NCBI RefSeq assembly: GCF_030717955.1
Contig: NZ_JAUZVY010000005.1
Coordinates: forward strand, 124,001-188,000
From: Alkalimonas delamerensis
GTDB taxonomy: Bacteria > Pseudomonadota > Gammaproteobacteria > Enterobacterales > Alteromonadaceae
Direction of reading: 5' to 3'
Length of the DNA: 64,000 bases
The notes beneath the pieces are model-generated. The model saw only the letters and a list, made by a program, of their open reading frames with translations. It was not told the origin of the DNA and did not search any database. Shown here piece by piece: positions 34,579 to 44,013 of the stretch. Position 1 is the first letter of the stretch. Every line of letters starts with the position of its first letter. Made by a program: the position numbers and the translations under genes.

Positions 34579-36972
34579 ATGGCCCATTCCTTAGATTCTC
34601 TGGCGCTTGCGCCGCATCAGCTGGTTCCTCAGCTTCGCAATGACTGGTTAAAACACAGCATCACCGAAACCGATCTCACCCCGGCCTTTATTGGTCAGGA
34701 TCGCGCTAAAGCCGCGCTGCAATTTGCCATTGGCATGGACATGCCCGGTTACAACCTGTACGTGATGGGCGAGCCGGCGCTGGGGCGTTTTACCCTGGTG
34801 CAGGATATTTTGCAGCATGCCGCCGCCGAGAAAGCCACACCGGACGAGTGGTGCTACCTGAAAAACTTTGACGACGAACGCTTGCCTCTGACCCTGCGGT
34901 TGTTGCCGGGTGAGGGCAGAGCTCTGGTCAAGCGGGTGGAAGAGTTGATGGATGAAGTGCTGGATACCTTTCCGGCAGCCTTTGACAACCCCGGCTATCA
35001 GCGGCAGAAAAAAGCCATTCAGCGCACCTTTGATCAGCGCTACGAAGCGGCACTTGAAGCGGTAGAGCAAAAAGCGCTGGAGAAAAAAGTGGTGCTGTAC
35101 GAAGAAAACGGCACCGTCAGCTTCGCCCCGCTGATTGATGGCAAGCCGCTGGACGACAGCGAGTTTAACAAGCTCAGCGACGAGCAGCGCCAGTACTTTT
35201 ACGATCTGGTTGGTGAGCTGGAAACCATCTTAAACGAGCAATTGATTGAACTGCCGCAGTGGAAGCGGGATGTCTCCGAGCAGCTGCGCGAACTGCGCAA
35301 AGCCACCATCGAGCAGGTGCTAAAACCGCTGTTTAAAGCGCTGGAGCATCACTACGTGGCCGAGCTTGGGGTGTTGCGCTATTTGCGCGATATGCGGCCC
35401 CATTTAACCAAGCTGGTGCTGGAAGTCTTGCCGGAAGAAACCGAGCCGGAAAAAAACGAAGAGCTGGATATACGCACCCTCTTTATCGAGGAGTTTGTGC
35501 CCAATGTGCTGGTGCATCATGCTGCGATGGATGGTGCTCCGGTGGTGTTCGAGCCAATGCCGACCTATGGCAACCTCTTTGGCCGGGTGGAGTACGCCAC
35601 CAGCGGTGGCTCCTTGTACACCAACCACCGGATGATCCGACCCGGCGCCTTGCACCGGGCCAATGGTGGCTATTTGATCCTCGACGCCGACAAGTTGTTG
35701 CCGCAACCGCAGGTGTGGGAAGCGCTCAAGCAAGCGTTAAAAAGTGGTGAGCTGTTAATCGATACCTTAAGCGAGCACGCGGTCACCAATTCCACCATCA
35801 TTACCCCCAAAGCCATACCGCTGCAGGTCAAAGTGATTCTGATGGGATCGCGCGATCTGTATTACCTGATCCAGGAAGTGGATGAGGAGTTTAATGAGTT
35901 GTTCCGGGTGCTGGCCGATTTCGAGCATTACCTGCCCTATCAGCAACACACCCTCAATTACATGATGCGGCAAATCCGGCTGCAAATGCAGGAGCTGGGG
36001 TTGCAGCAGTTGTCCGAATGTGGTTTTGAACGCTTGCTGCAATTTAGCTTTCGCCAGGCCGAGCATCAGCACAAATTATCGGCCCGTTTTGCCGATGTGC
36101 TGGAGCTGGTGCGTGAGGCCTGCTACTACGCCACTCAGGCGGGCAGCGACACTCTGACTGCCGATCACGTCCGCGCGGCACTGGCGGGCAAGCAATACCG
36201 CACCGGCCGCATCAGCGAAGCGTTTTTGGAAGATATTGAGCAGGGACAGATCCTGATTGACAGCAGTGGCCTGGCGGTTGGCAAGGTCAATGGCCTGACG
36301 GTGCTGGAAATTGGCGATACCACTTTTGGCACCCCGGCCCGCATCAGTGCCACTGTTTTTGCCGGTGCCTCTGGCGTGGTGGATATTGAGCGGGAGGTCG
36401 AGCTGGGCAAAGCCATTCACTCGAAAGGCGTGCTGATTTTAAATGGCTTTTTAGGCGCGCGTTATGCCCGCGACTTTCCGCTGACGCTCTCGGCCAATAT
36501 TGCGATGGAGCAATCTTACGGTCACATCGATGGCGACAGTGCCTCCCTGGCCGAGATTTGCGCTCTGATTTCTGCCATTACCCAGATCCCGATTAAACAG
36601 AGTCTGGCCGTCACCGGCTCCATCAACCAGCATGGTGAAGTGCAGGCCATTGGTGGCGTCAATGAAAAAATCGAAGGCTTTTTCCGCTTATGTCAGCTGC
36701 GCGGTCTGACAGGCGAGCAGGGCGTGGTGATCCCGGCCAGCAATCAGCTGAACCTGGTGCTGAACGAAGCCGTGCGCCAGGCGGTAAGTGATGGGCTCTT
36801 TCATATTTATGTAGTGAAAAACGTGGATGAGGCCTTGTACCTGCTGACCGGCGTTGAACCGGGTGAGCAGGGCCGGCGCGGTGCTTATCCAAAGAAAACC
36901 CTCAATGCCATGGTGCTGAAGCGCTTGACCGAAATTGCCGATATCGTCAACGGAGGCGCTGATGACGAGTGA
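34579..36972 (+). CDS. Lon-type (S16) protease, LonB/YcbZ-like
   Basis: 797-residue cytosolic protease with an AAA-like N-terminal part and a C-terminal Lon protease domain. The Ser-Lys dyad is S654 in GDSAS and K697 in GVNEKIEG. The ATPase region has MGEPALGRFT where a Walker A would be GxxGxGKT, i.e. Arg for Lys; as far as I recall, related proteins share this. HRANGGYLILDADKLL is a clear Walker B-like segment. Long coiled insertion about 110-270. Its 3' end overlaps the next gene by 11 bases. Substrates are unknown. Confidence 0.9.
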   Translation: MAHSLDSLALAPHQLVPQLRNDWLKHSITETDLTPAFIGQDRAKAALQFAIGMDMPGYNLYVMGEPALGRFTLVQDILQHAAAEKATPDEWCYLKNFDDERLPLTLRLLPGEGRALVKRVEELMDEVLDTFPAAFDNPGYQRQKKAIQRTFDQRYEAALEAVEQKALEKKVVLYEENGTVSFAPLIDGKPLDDSEFNKLSDEQRQYFYDLVGELETILNEQLIELPQWKRDVSEQLRELRKATIEQVLKPLFKALEHHYVAELGVLRYLRDMRPHLTKLVLEVLPEETEPEKNEELDIRTLFIEEFVPNVLVHHAAMDGAPVVFEPMPTYGNLFGRVEYATSGGSLYTNHRMIRPGALHRANGGYLILDADKLLPQPQVWEALKQALKSGELLIDTLSEHAVTNSTIITPKAIPLQVKVILMGSRDLYYLIQEVDEEFNELFRVLADFEHYLPYQQHTLNYMMRQIRLQMQELGLQQLSECGFERLLQFSFRQAEHQHKLSARFADVLELVREACYYATQAGSDTLTADHVRAALAGKQYRTGRISEAFLEDIEQGQILIDSSGLAVGKVNGLTVLEIGDTTFGTPARISATVFAGASGVVDIEREVELGKAIHSKGVLILNGFLGARYARDFPLTLSANIAMEQSYGHIDGDSASLAEICALISAITQIPIKQSLAVTGSINQHGEVQAIGGVNEKIEGFFRLCQLRGLTGEQGVVIPASNQLNLVLNEAVRQAVSDGLFHIYVVKNVDEALYLLTGVEPGEQGRRGAYPKKTLNAMVLKRLTEIADIVNGGADDE

Positions 36973-38875
36973 GCAAGCGCCGGCACCGGCCAGTCCGGTG
37001 CCTTGGGTGCTGCTGTGCCAGCCGATGGACCAGCAGCTGGTGCAGCAACAGATCGTGCCACTTTTGACGGAGCAGGGCATTGAGCCAGAGCTGTGTCTTT
37101 GGAGCAGCAAGCAAAGCCATCTGTTTCAGCCGGAGCAGCGGTTGCTGTGTTATCTGCCCGATGAAGCCTTGCGCGAGCTGGTGCAGCAGGCGCGGCAGAA
37201 TCAATGGCCGCTGGCTTTGTTGCCGCACCCGGAGATGAAACATGCCCGCTATGGTTTTGGCATCAGCGGCGATATGGCACAGGCCATTGAGGATGCTCTG
37301 TATCGCGATCCTGAAGCGCTGGATTTGATGCTGTGCAATGAAACGCCGGTGTTTAACTCGGTGGTGGTGGGCGATACCTTTTCGCTGATCCCAGGCGAAG
37401 CGCTGGCCGAGCGGTTGGCGCTGCGGGTAAAACGTTTTTTTCGGCTGCTGGCAAAAGTTGGTCAGGTAACCTTCAGTGCGGTCAAGCTTTGCACCCACAA
37501 AGGCAAAGAGCTGGATACGGCGGCCCTGGGCATTGTTGCGGTGGAGCATGGCCGAAGCTCGGTGCTGTCACGGCGGCTGGTGGATGACTCCAGTGCCAAC
37601 GATGGCATGTTGCATGCGCTGGTCTTGGTGCCGCGCAGTGTGTTTGAGATGCTGCGTTTTTTGTTTGCGGCCTTGTTTTTACGGGATTACTGGAACAAGG
37701 GCACCCCATCCTTTGTGGGCCATATCAAGACCAGCAGTTTGCGCATTCAAAGCCCGAAACTGATCCGTTATACCCACGATGGCTTGCTGGAGAAAACCAA
37801 AGAGCTGATGCTGCGGGTGGAGCCCCGCTGTCTGAAGATGGTGCCTGGTCGTCATCTGGCAGTAGAAGACCAGCCAGCCGAACAAAAAGAGGTCTTTAAA
37901 ACCCAGCCGCTGCCAGCCGGCAAAGCCAAGACCGAGCTGGTGACCTATCCGCTGCCCTGGATCCATCATGCGGCCACCGAAGAATTTAAAGAGCTGTTTT
38001 TAGCGCTGCGGGAGAGTGCCAAAGCCACGCCTGCCTACTTAACCCTGATGGTGCTGGCGACCTTGCTGGCCACCTTTGGCCTTTTTGCCAATTCAACCCC
38101 GGTGATTATTGGCGCGATGATCCTGGCCCCGCTGATGGGCCCCATTATCTCAATGGCGCTTGGCACACTGCGTCAGGATGAAGGCCTGATGCTGACCAGC
38201 GGTCGCAGCATTGCGGTAGGGACAGGCCTTGCCATTGGCTGCGCTGTGCTGGCCACCTGGTTGATTCCGCTCAATACCATCAACAGTGAAATTGCTGCCC
38301 GCATCAGTCCAACCTTGCTCGATTTGGGAGTGGCGGTGGTGTCCGGCATTGCCGGTGCTTACGCTCATGCCCGGGCTGAAGTGGCGAAAAGTCTGGCCGG
38401 GGTGGCGATAGCGGTGGCACTGGTACCGCCGTTGGCCGTTGCCGGTATTGGGCTGGGTTGGGGTGATTTCAGCGTATTCTGGGGCGCTTTTTTGCTGTAC
38501 CTGACCAACCTGGTTGGCATTATTCTGGCGGCCGTTTTAACCTTTTTACTGCTGGGCTACAGCCCATTTCACCGGGCGCGGCGTGGCCTGGCCCTGACCT
38601 TCTTGCTGGTGGTGTTGCTAAGCATTCCGCTGGCGCTTAGTTTTTCGCACATGGTGCAGGAAGGGCGTATCAAGCAGCAATTGGAAGGCCTGGTGCTGGA
38701 CGACGTTCAGCTGCGCCAGGTGCAGGTGCGCCCTGGTAAACCGGTCAATATATCGGTGACCCTGGTGTCGCGCAGTACCATTGATGAGCAGCAGATGGAT
38801 GCCATCAAGCGCTTGATAGAGCAAAAGCTGGCGCAGGACGTGGAGCTGGAAATCGGCACCCGGGTGATTCGCTAG
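36962..38875 (+). CDS. Lipid-kinase-like domain fused to DUF389 membrane domain (TIGR00341-like)
   Basis: 637 residues. Residues about 15-300 resemble the DAGK/YegS lipid-kinase fold: ALLPHPEMKHARYGFGI matches the LPxGTxNDFAxxLG region, SSANDGMLHALVLVPRS matches NDGxLDVxVL, and the C-terminal strands (LRIQSP, EPRCLKMVPG) fit. The catalytic GGDGT loop is absent (YLPDEAL stands there), so kinase activity is doubtful. Residues about 355-560 are a DUF389 membrane domain of about six helices (TPVIIGAMILAPLMGPI, VALVPPLAVAG). Start ATG 36962 follows GGAGG by 5 bases and overlaps the Lon-like gene. Function unknown. Confidence 0.85.
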   Translation: MTSEQAPAPASPVPWVLLCQPMDQQLVQQQIVPLLTEQGIEPELCLWSSKQSHLFQPEQRLLCYLPDEALRELVQQARQNQWPLALLPHPEMKHARYGFGISGDMAQAIEDALYRDPEALDLMLCNETPVFNSVVVGDTFSLIPGEALAERLALRVKRFFRLLAKVGQVTFSAVKLCTHKGKELDTAALGIVAVEHGRSSVLSRRLVDDSSANDGMLHALVLVPRSVFEMLRFLFAALFLRDYWNKGTPSFVGHIKTSSLRIQSPKLIRYTHDGLLEKTKELMLRVEPRCLKMVPGRHLAVEDQPAEQKEVFKTQPLPAGKAKTELVTYPLPWIHHAATEEFKELFLALRESAKATPAYLTLMVLATLLATFGLFANSTPVIIGAMILAPLMGPIISMALGTLRQDEGLMLTSGRSIAVGTGLAIGCAVLATWLIPLNTINSEIAARISPTLLDLGVAVVSGIAGAYAHARAEVAKSLAGVAIAVALVPPLAVAGIGLGWGDFSVFWGAFLLYLTNLVGIILAAVLTFLLLGYSPFHRARRGLALTFLLVVLLSIPLALSFSHMVQEGRIKQQLEGLVLDDVQLRQVQVRPGKPVNISVTLVSRSTIDEQQMDAIKRLIEQKLAQDVELEIGTRVIR

Positions 38876-38884
38876 GTTGGCGAT

Positions 38885-38914
38885 AAAAAACAAGGCCTGC
38901 ACATATAGGCCTTG
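38885..38914 (-). terminator. Terminator after the S8 protease gene
   Basis: CAAGGCCT (38891-38898) pairs with AGGCCTTG (38907-38914); on the minus strand it is followed by TTTTTT. It lies 18 bases beyond the protease stop and also just after the convergent DUF389 gene. Confidence 0.8.
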
Positions 38915-38932
38915 GTGTTGCTGTGTGATCTG

Positions 38933-40868
38933 TTAGTAGAAAACAGTCACGCTGTCCGAGCAGCTGTCAGTGCCGGCTTCACAGATGCGGTAGCTCAGGC
39001 TGCCCCCACCTCGGATGTCTGTCACGTCGGTGTAGCTGCCGGTGTTGCTGAGGGTTGCAACTTTGCTGTTGTCACGGAACACATCCACCTGGCTGGTGGA
39101 AGCGCCAGACCAGCTCAGATCGGTGCGAACCCGGCCTTGTACTTTGTAGACAAAGGCGTCCAGCTGGATGCTGTTGCCGTCATCACCGCCGTTATCACCC
39201 CCATTGTCGCCACCGTTATCACCACCGTCGTCGCCGCCATTGTCACCGCCATCATCGCCACCATTGTCACCACCGGCACAGCCGAAGGTGCTCAGGTACT
39301 GATGGGCTTCCAGAGCTTTGACGATGCCGTAGCCAAAGTAGACGTCTTTGCCTGGGGCGCCGGCGTCTTCTGCGGTGGCTTTCAAGGCGTCACGGATTTC
39401 GGTACCGGTGCAGTGTGGGTGATGCGACCAAACCAGAGCTGCTACACCTGCAACGGCAGGCGTGGCCATCGAGGTTCCGCTCATGTAGCCATAATCGGCA
39501 GCGCCAATCTCAATGCTGGCGTTGTTGGCCGCCAAAATGCTGCTGCGGTCTTCCTGCGCTGCACCAACGGCTGGAATGGAGGTTTGGTTGCTGGTGCCCA
39601 GAGTGCCGTACAGCATGCCTGGTTCGTTGTTGATCAGAATGGCGCCAATGCCACCGGACAGTTGACAGTTGCGTACTTTGTCGTGGAAGGAGATTTGGCC
39701 ACGATCGATGGTACAGATTTTACCGGCGGCTGCGGAGTCGGTGGCAGTTGCCAGACCCATGTAATAGGTTTGAGCACTGACTGAGCCCATGTTTTCCATG
39801 GCGGAGGCAGCGACGCCATTGCCATTGATCGTCAGGCTGGCCAGAGTAGCGCCACCGGATGGGTAAGTTGATAGGGTATCCACGCCACCGGCTGTGACTT
39901 CAACACAGAGACCATCGTGCGTTTCAGTGGTGCGGTTATTACCACGGCCGGTGGTAATGGTGCAGCTTGGGTGCTGCGAGAAGGATGCAATCTCGTTGTT
40001 GGCATCGTTGGCACCGACCATCATCACAGACTTGTAACCCGCAGGGTAAGAGCGGGTGGTATTGCCTGAGTTGCCAGCTGCTGCGATGGCCAGGCCGCCA
40101 TTGGCAGTAAAGTTGTTAAAGGCATTTTCTTCGGTGCTGCTGGAGCCGCCACCGCCTAAACTCATATTGATGATTTCGGCCCCAGCTGCAGCGCAGAGGT
40201 TGGCCGCATGGGCCAAGCTGGAGGAGTATCCCCATCCACGCTCATTAAATACTTTAATGATGTGCAATGGGTTGCCCGGAGCCATACCGACCACGCCGAA
40301 AGTATTGTCGGCCGCTGCAATGGTGCCGGCAACGTGGGTACCATGTGGTCCGCCGTCGCGGAACCAGTCACCGGTACCGGAGTCACTGTCGCCGGTGATA
40401 CGAGACCAGACAAAATCCGGGTTGTAGCCGCCGGTTTCACCGGTTTCACGGGAGATACCAGAGTCAATAACACAGACTTTCTTGGCATTGTGCAGCTGCA
40501 GATCCAGCAGGTTGGCCTGGGACTGGTAAACCGCATAAGGGGTCAACTGCATGGTATTGGGGTTGCCGGCATCATCTTGATACAGCGACATCGGATAGCG
40601 ACGCTGATCCACTTCAATCAGCTTGATATGGGGGGTTGTTTAACAGGCCCCGAACATCGTTCAGACTTTTGCCATCGAAGGTTGCTGCAATAAAACCATC
40701 GGCATCCAGCTCAATCTGACCACCCAAGCGGACGCTAAGGGCTTTAATCAGGCCTTTTTTGTCGTTGTCGACCTGAATAATGTAGCGATGATTATCCGCT
40801 GCCTGAGCAGACAAACCTAAAGCGAGCAGCAAGGAAGCTGCTACAGGTGTGTAGTGACGTAGTTTCAT
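38933..40868 (-). pseudogene. S8 subtilisin-family serine protease, frameshifted
   Basis: Secreted protease read in two frames. The first (ATG 40868 to a stop at 40614) gives a signal peptide (MKLRHYTPVAASLLLALGLSAQA) and an I9-like propeptide ending NDVRGLLNNP. Removing one base from the G6 run at 40630-40635 joins it to the second frame, which continues NNPHIKLIEVDQRRYP. Counting from the GTG at 40612, that frame has D50 (VIDSG), H90 (HGTHVAG), N181 and S381 (GTSMATP), a PA-like insert at about 285-345, a Gly/Asp linker and a C-terminal beta-sandwich-like domain. The intact protein would be about 644 residues. Sequencing error, real inactivation or slippage cannot be distinguished. Confidence 0.88.
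39177..39274 (-). repeat. Gly-Asp/Asn linker repeat in the S8 protease
   Basis: Imperfect 9- and 12-base units encoding about ten GGDNGGDDGG-type blocks between the catalytic and C-terminal domains. A coding low-complexity spacer, prone to length change. Confidence 0.85.
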
Positions 40869-40890
40869 GGGTCGTAGTTCCTGGTATTTT

Positions 40891-40896
40891 ATTATA
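40891..40896 (-). promoter_or_regulatory. -10 box of the S8 protease gene
   Basis: Perfect TATAAT on the minus strand, 22 bases before the ATG at 40868; no convincing -35. The upstream region to 41056 is AT-rich and carries no other gene. Confidence 0.45.
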
Positions 40897-41056
40897 ATGT
40901 CACGTCTTGTGCTGCTTATCGCAACAAAGGTGCGTTTTATCTCGTTGATCATTGCCAACGGTAATTTTTTATAGCAGGAGGCGGCGTTTCAAAGCAACAC
41001 TTAATTACAGATTTTACTAATTTATAGTGGCTTGTTTATTCAGTGTTTACAGTGGG

Positions 41057-42637
41057 CTATTTGATTTGCTTTCGAGCGTCTTGAGTTAACTTTAAGCTGG
41101 CTGGATAGACGGCTAAGAGCAGCAACAGTAAGGATAGGATCCAGAGCGGCCAGTCGTGGTAGCGGCTGTAGGGGGTGCTGCCGCTGCTGAGCTGCATGGT
41201 GTCGGTCAGCACGCCTGCTTCGAACTGCGGCAATTGCTGCTGAATGCTGCCATCGGCCGCTATGGTGGCGGTGATGCCGTTGTTGGTAGCACGCAACAAG
41301 GGGCGGCCAAACTCCAGTGCCCGCATCCTGGCAATTTGCAGGTGCTGGTGTGGGCCGATACTGTCACCAAACCAGGCATCGTTGCTGACGGTCAGCAGCA
41401 AGTCGGTGGTATCGGGGTTGAAATTGGCGGCCAACTGCCGTGGAAAGGCTATTTCAAAGCAAATGGCTGGCAGCAGCACCGCATCGTTGGCGATCAGGTT
41501 GGTCTGCACAAAGTCGCCGCGGCTAAAAGAACTCATTGGCAAATCAAAAATCGGGGCCAAAGGCCGCAACAGGCTTTCAAAGGGAACAAACTCGCCGATG
41601 GGCAGCAGGTGGTGTTTCTCAAAACGGTTGCTGTGGCCCGGTTGGTAGTGACCGCCCGGATCGCTTTGGCGGCGCTTGCCCAGGGTGATCAGGCTGTTCC
41701 AGGCTTCTAAACTGTAAAAGTTGTAGTCGATAATGCCGGTGATCAAACTGCTTTGATACTCCGCCAGCAAGGCATCGAGCTCGAACAAAAACGGCTCAGC
41801 TAGCACCTCCACCCGTGGAATGGCCGCTTCAGGCCAGATAATCAGCGGAGTTCCCAGGTGCGGCGTGGTCAGCTCCAGATACAGCCGCATGGTGCTGACT
41901 TCCTGCGCCGGATCCCAACGCAGCTCTTGTTTGATGTTGCCTTGCACCAGGGCCACATCCAAGGTGTTGCCGTTTAGCTGCCAGCCATGCCAGTTGCCGA
42001 TAAAAGGCGTGCTTAGCCAAAGTGCAGCCGCCAGCAGCAGCATTCGATAGTGTCTTTTGAGCAGCGCATGACTGAGGGCTGCTGTGCTTAGCAACAGCAC
42101 AAAGGTGATGCCGGTTTCACCAATCAAGGGCGCAAATTGGCGCAGCGGCCCCTCGATTTGGCTGTAGCCGGGCGACAGCCAGGGAAAACCGGTCAGCAGC
42201 CAGGAGCGCAGGGCCTCCAGCAGCACCCAGCAGGCGGCCAACAGCAACGGCAACGCTCTGTGTTGCCGAAACCAAAAAGCACTAAGAGCAAACAGCAGTG
42301 GGTAAAGGGCCAGATAGGCACTGAGCAGCAGCAATAAAGCCAGACTCAGCAGCAAGGGCAGGCCGCCGAACTGTTCGATTGGAATGTGCACCCAATTAAG
42401 GCCGGCGGTAAAGTAGCCAAGGCCCCAGCAAAAACCCAGCCAGGCCGCTTGCTGCCAGCGCTGGCTGAATGAGACCAGAGTGCAGAGCGCCGTCAAAGTA
42501 AGCAGCGGTAGCCACCAGAAGGTAAAAGGCGCAAACGCAAAGGTAGTGCTGGCACCGATGCTTGCCATCACCGCCGCGGATAACCAGCGCGATTGCAGCA
42601 GCCGATTTAACCCTGAGTGCAGCTTAGTGGTGCTCAC
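41057..42637 (-). CDS. lnt: Apolipoprotein N-acyltransferase
   Basis: Adds the third acyl chain to lipoproteins at the periplasmic face of the inner membrane. 526 residues: about seven N-terminal membrane segments (to about 215), then a nitrilase-type catalytic domain with the E-K-C triad at E270 (IIWPEAAIPR), K341 (FEKHHLLPIGEFVP) and C393 (AICFEIAF), and a final membrane helix. GTG start at 42637, 6 bases after the corC stop. Confidence 0.96.
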   Translation of the reverse strand: MSTTKLHSGLNRLLQSRWLSAAVMASIGASTTFAFAPFTFWWLPLLTLTALCTLVSFSQRWQQAAWLGFCWGLGYFTAGLNWVHIPIEQFGGLPLLLSLALLLLLSAYLALYPLLFALSAFWFRQHRALPLLLAACWVLLEALRSWLLTGFPWLSPGYSQIEGPLRQFAPLIGETGITFVLLLSTAALSHALLKRHYRMLLLAAALWLSTPFIGNWHGWQLNGNTLDVALVQGNIKQELRWDPAQEVSTMRLYLELTTPHLGTPLIIWPEAAIPRVEVLAEPFLFELDALLAEYQSSLITGIIDYNFYSLEAWNSLITLGKRRQSDPGGHYQPGHSNRFEKHHLLPIGEFVPFESLLRPLAPIFDLPMSSFSRGDFVQTNLIANDAVLLPAICFEIAFPRQLAANFNPDTTDLLLTVSNDAWFGDSIGPHQHLQIARMRALEFGRPLLRATNNGITATIAADGSIQQQLPQFEAGVLTDTMQLSSGSTPYSRYHDWPLWILSLLLLLLAVYPASLKLTQDARKQIK

Positions 42638-42643
42638 GGACCC

Positions 42644-43516
42644 CTAGTCCTGCTCGCTGCACTGCGGTGCCTTGCCGTTGATCACTTGCAATTGCAGCAA
42701 ACGGCGGCTGTTGGCTTTGCTGACTTTAAACAAGAGCCCTTCCAGCTCAATGCTTTCGCCACGCTCTGGCATATGGCCAAAAGCATGCAGCACAATGCCG
42801 CCAATGGTATCGGCTTCTGTCTCGTTAAAGCGACTGCCAAAATGCTGGTTAAATTCATCCAGTGGCGTCAAGGCACTGACCTGAAAGACATTGCTGGCCA
42901 TTTTTTTGATATCGACGTCTTCGTCGTCATCGTGCTCGTCTTCAATTTCACCGACAATTTGCTCGAGAATATCTTCGATGGTCACCAGGCCAGAGACACC
43001 GCCATACTCATCGACCACCAGCGCCATGTGGTAGCGTTTTTGCCGGAACTCTTTTAGCAGGGCATCAACCCGCTTGCTTTCAGGGATAATCACTGCAGGT
43101 CGGATAATGTCACGCAAGTGACATTCCACCGAGTCAGGTTGGAAAGCAAAGCGCAGCAGATCTTTCACCAGCAAGATGCCTTCAATGTGATCTTTGTCTT
43201 CATTGATGACCGGGTAGCGGCTGTGATTGTTTTCCAGCAGGGTGGGTAAAATTTGTTGAATGGATTGCTCGATATCCAAAGTGGTCATTTGCGAGCGGGG
43301 GATCATGATGTCCCTGGCCCGCATTTTGGAAACATCAAGCACGCCATGCAGCATGCCTTTGGTATCTTCATCGATCAGCTGGTTGTTGGCAGCCTCGCTG
43401 ATCACGCTTTCAAGTTCTGAGACATCTTGTGGCTCGGCGTTGAACATTCCGGCCAGTCGATCCAGCCAGGATTTCGGCGCCGAACCGCGGCCCGAGTGGG
43501 GGTTGTCGTCACTCAT
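42644..43516 (-). CDS. corC: CBS-pair/CorC_HlyC protein CorC (YbeX)
   Basis: Cytosolic protein with two CBS domains (about 65-190; DIMIPRSQMTTLDIEQS and ALVVDEYGGVSGLVTIEDILEQIVGEIEDE) and a C-terminal transporter-associated domain (about 205-285, ADTIGGIVLHAFGHMPERGE). In Salmonella it is linked to magnesium/cobalt efflux; in E. coli YbeX affects ribosome metabolism. 290 residues, no membrane segment. Between ybeY (35-base gap) and lnt, as in E. coli. Confidence 0.95.
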   Translation of the reverse strand: MSDDNPHSGRGSAPKSWLDRLAGMFNAEPQDVSELESVISEAANNQLIDEDTKGMLHGVLDVSKMRARDIMIPRSQMTTLDIEQSIQQILPTLLENNHSRYPVINEDKDHIEGILLVKDLLRFAFQPDSVECHLRDIIRPAVIIPESKRVDALLKEFRQKRYHMALVVDEYGGVSGLVTIEDILEQIVGEIEDEHDDDEDVDIKKMASNVFQVSALTPLDEFNQHFGSRFNETEADTIGGIVLHAFGHMPERGESIELEGLLFKVSKANSRRLLQLQVINGKAPQCSEQD

Positions 43517-43551
43517 GAATGAATACTATGCTCCAGCAAGTCATTGGGATC

Positions 43552-44013
43552 TTACTCTGCATCCGTCAGGTAAGGGTTGTTGAAACCAAGTTTGGCCAGC
43601 AAGTCTATTTCCAGCTGCTCCATCTGCTCGGCTTCGTCCTCCTTTATATGGTCAAATCCCAGCAAATGCAAGCACCCATGAATCACCATATGGGCCCAGT
43701 GTGCTTCTGCTGTTTTGCCCTGGGCTTTGGCTTCAGTAGCCACGACTTCGGCGCAAATCACCAGATCGCCCAACAGCGGCAGCTCCAGGCCAGGTGGGCA
43801 CTGAAAGGGGAAGCTGAGCACATTGGTGGCTTTGTTTTTGCCGCGATATTGATGATTGAGCTGGCGGCTTTCTTCGCTGTCCACCAGTCGGATGGTGAGC
43901 TCTGCCTGATCCCGATAGTCAGCCAGTGCCAAACTGGCCCAGGTCTGAAACTGGGACTCTGTCGGCAGCTCTGCAGCGTCGGTGGCCTGCTGCAGGTCCA
44001 GTTCAAGCAACAT
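43552..44013 (-). CDS. ybeY: Endoribonuclease YbeY (rRNA maturation factor)
   Basis: Zinc-dependent endoribonuclease needed for 16S rRNA 3'-end maturation and ribosome quality control. 153 residues. The H3 zinc motif HMVIHGCLHLLGFDH is complete and the conserved NHQYRGKNKATNVLSFPF is present. ATG overlaps the ybeZ stop by one base. Confidence 0.97.
   Translation of the reverse strand: MLLELDLQQATDAAELPTESQFQTWASLALADYRDQAELTIRLVDSEESRQLNHQYRGKNKATNVLSFPFQCPPGLELPLLGDLVICAEVVATEAKAQGKTAEAHWAHMVIHGCLHLLGFDHIKEDEAEQMEQLEIDLLAKLGFNNPYLTDAE

Noticed and set aside
39177..39274. CRISPR-like short tandem repeats
   Set aside because: Units are 9-12 bases without spacers and encode an in-frame Gly-Asp linker.
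38912..39784. 290-codon plus-strand frame opposite the S8 protease, rich in Val/Ile/Thr
   Set aside because: It results from reading the Gly-Asp repeat in reverse; the protease catalytic motifs are on the other strand.
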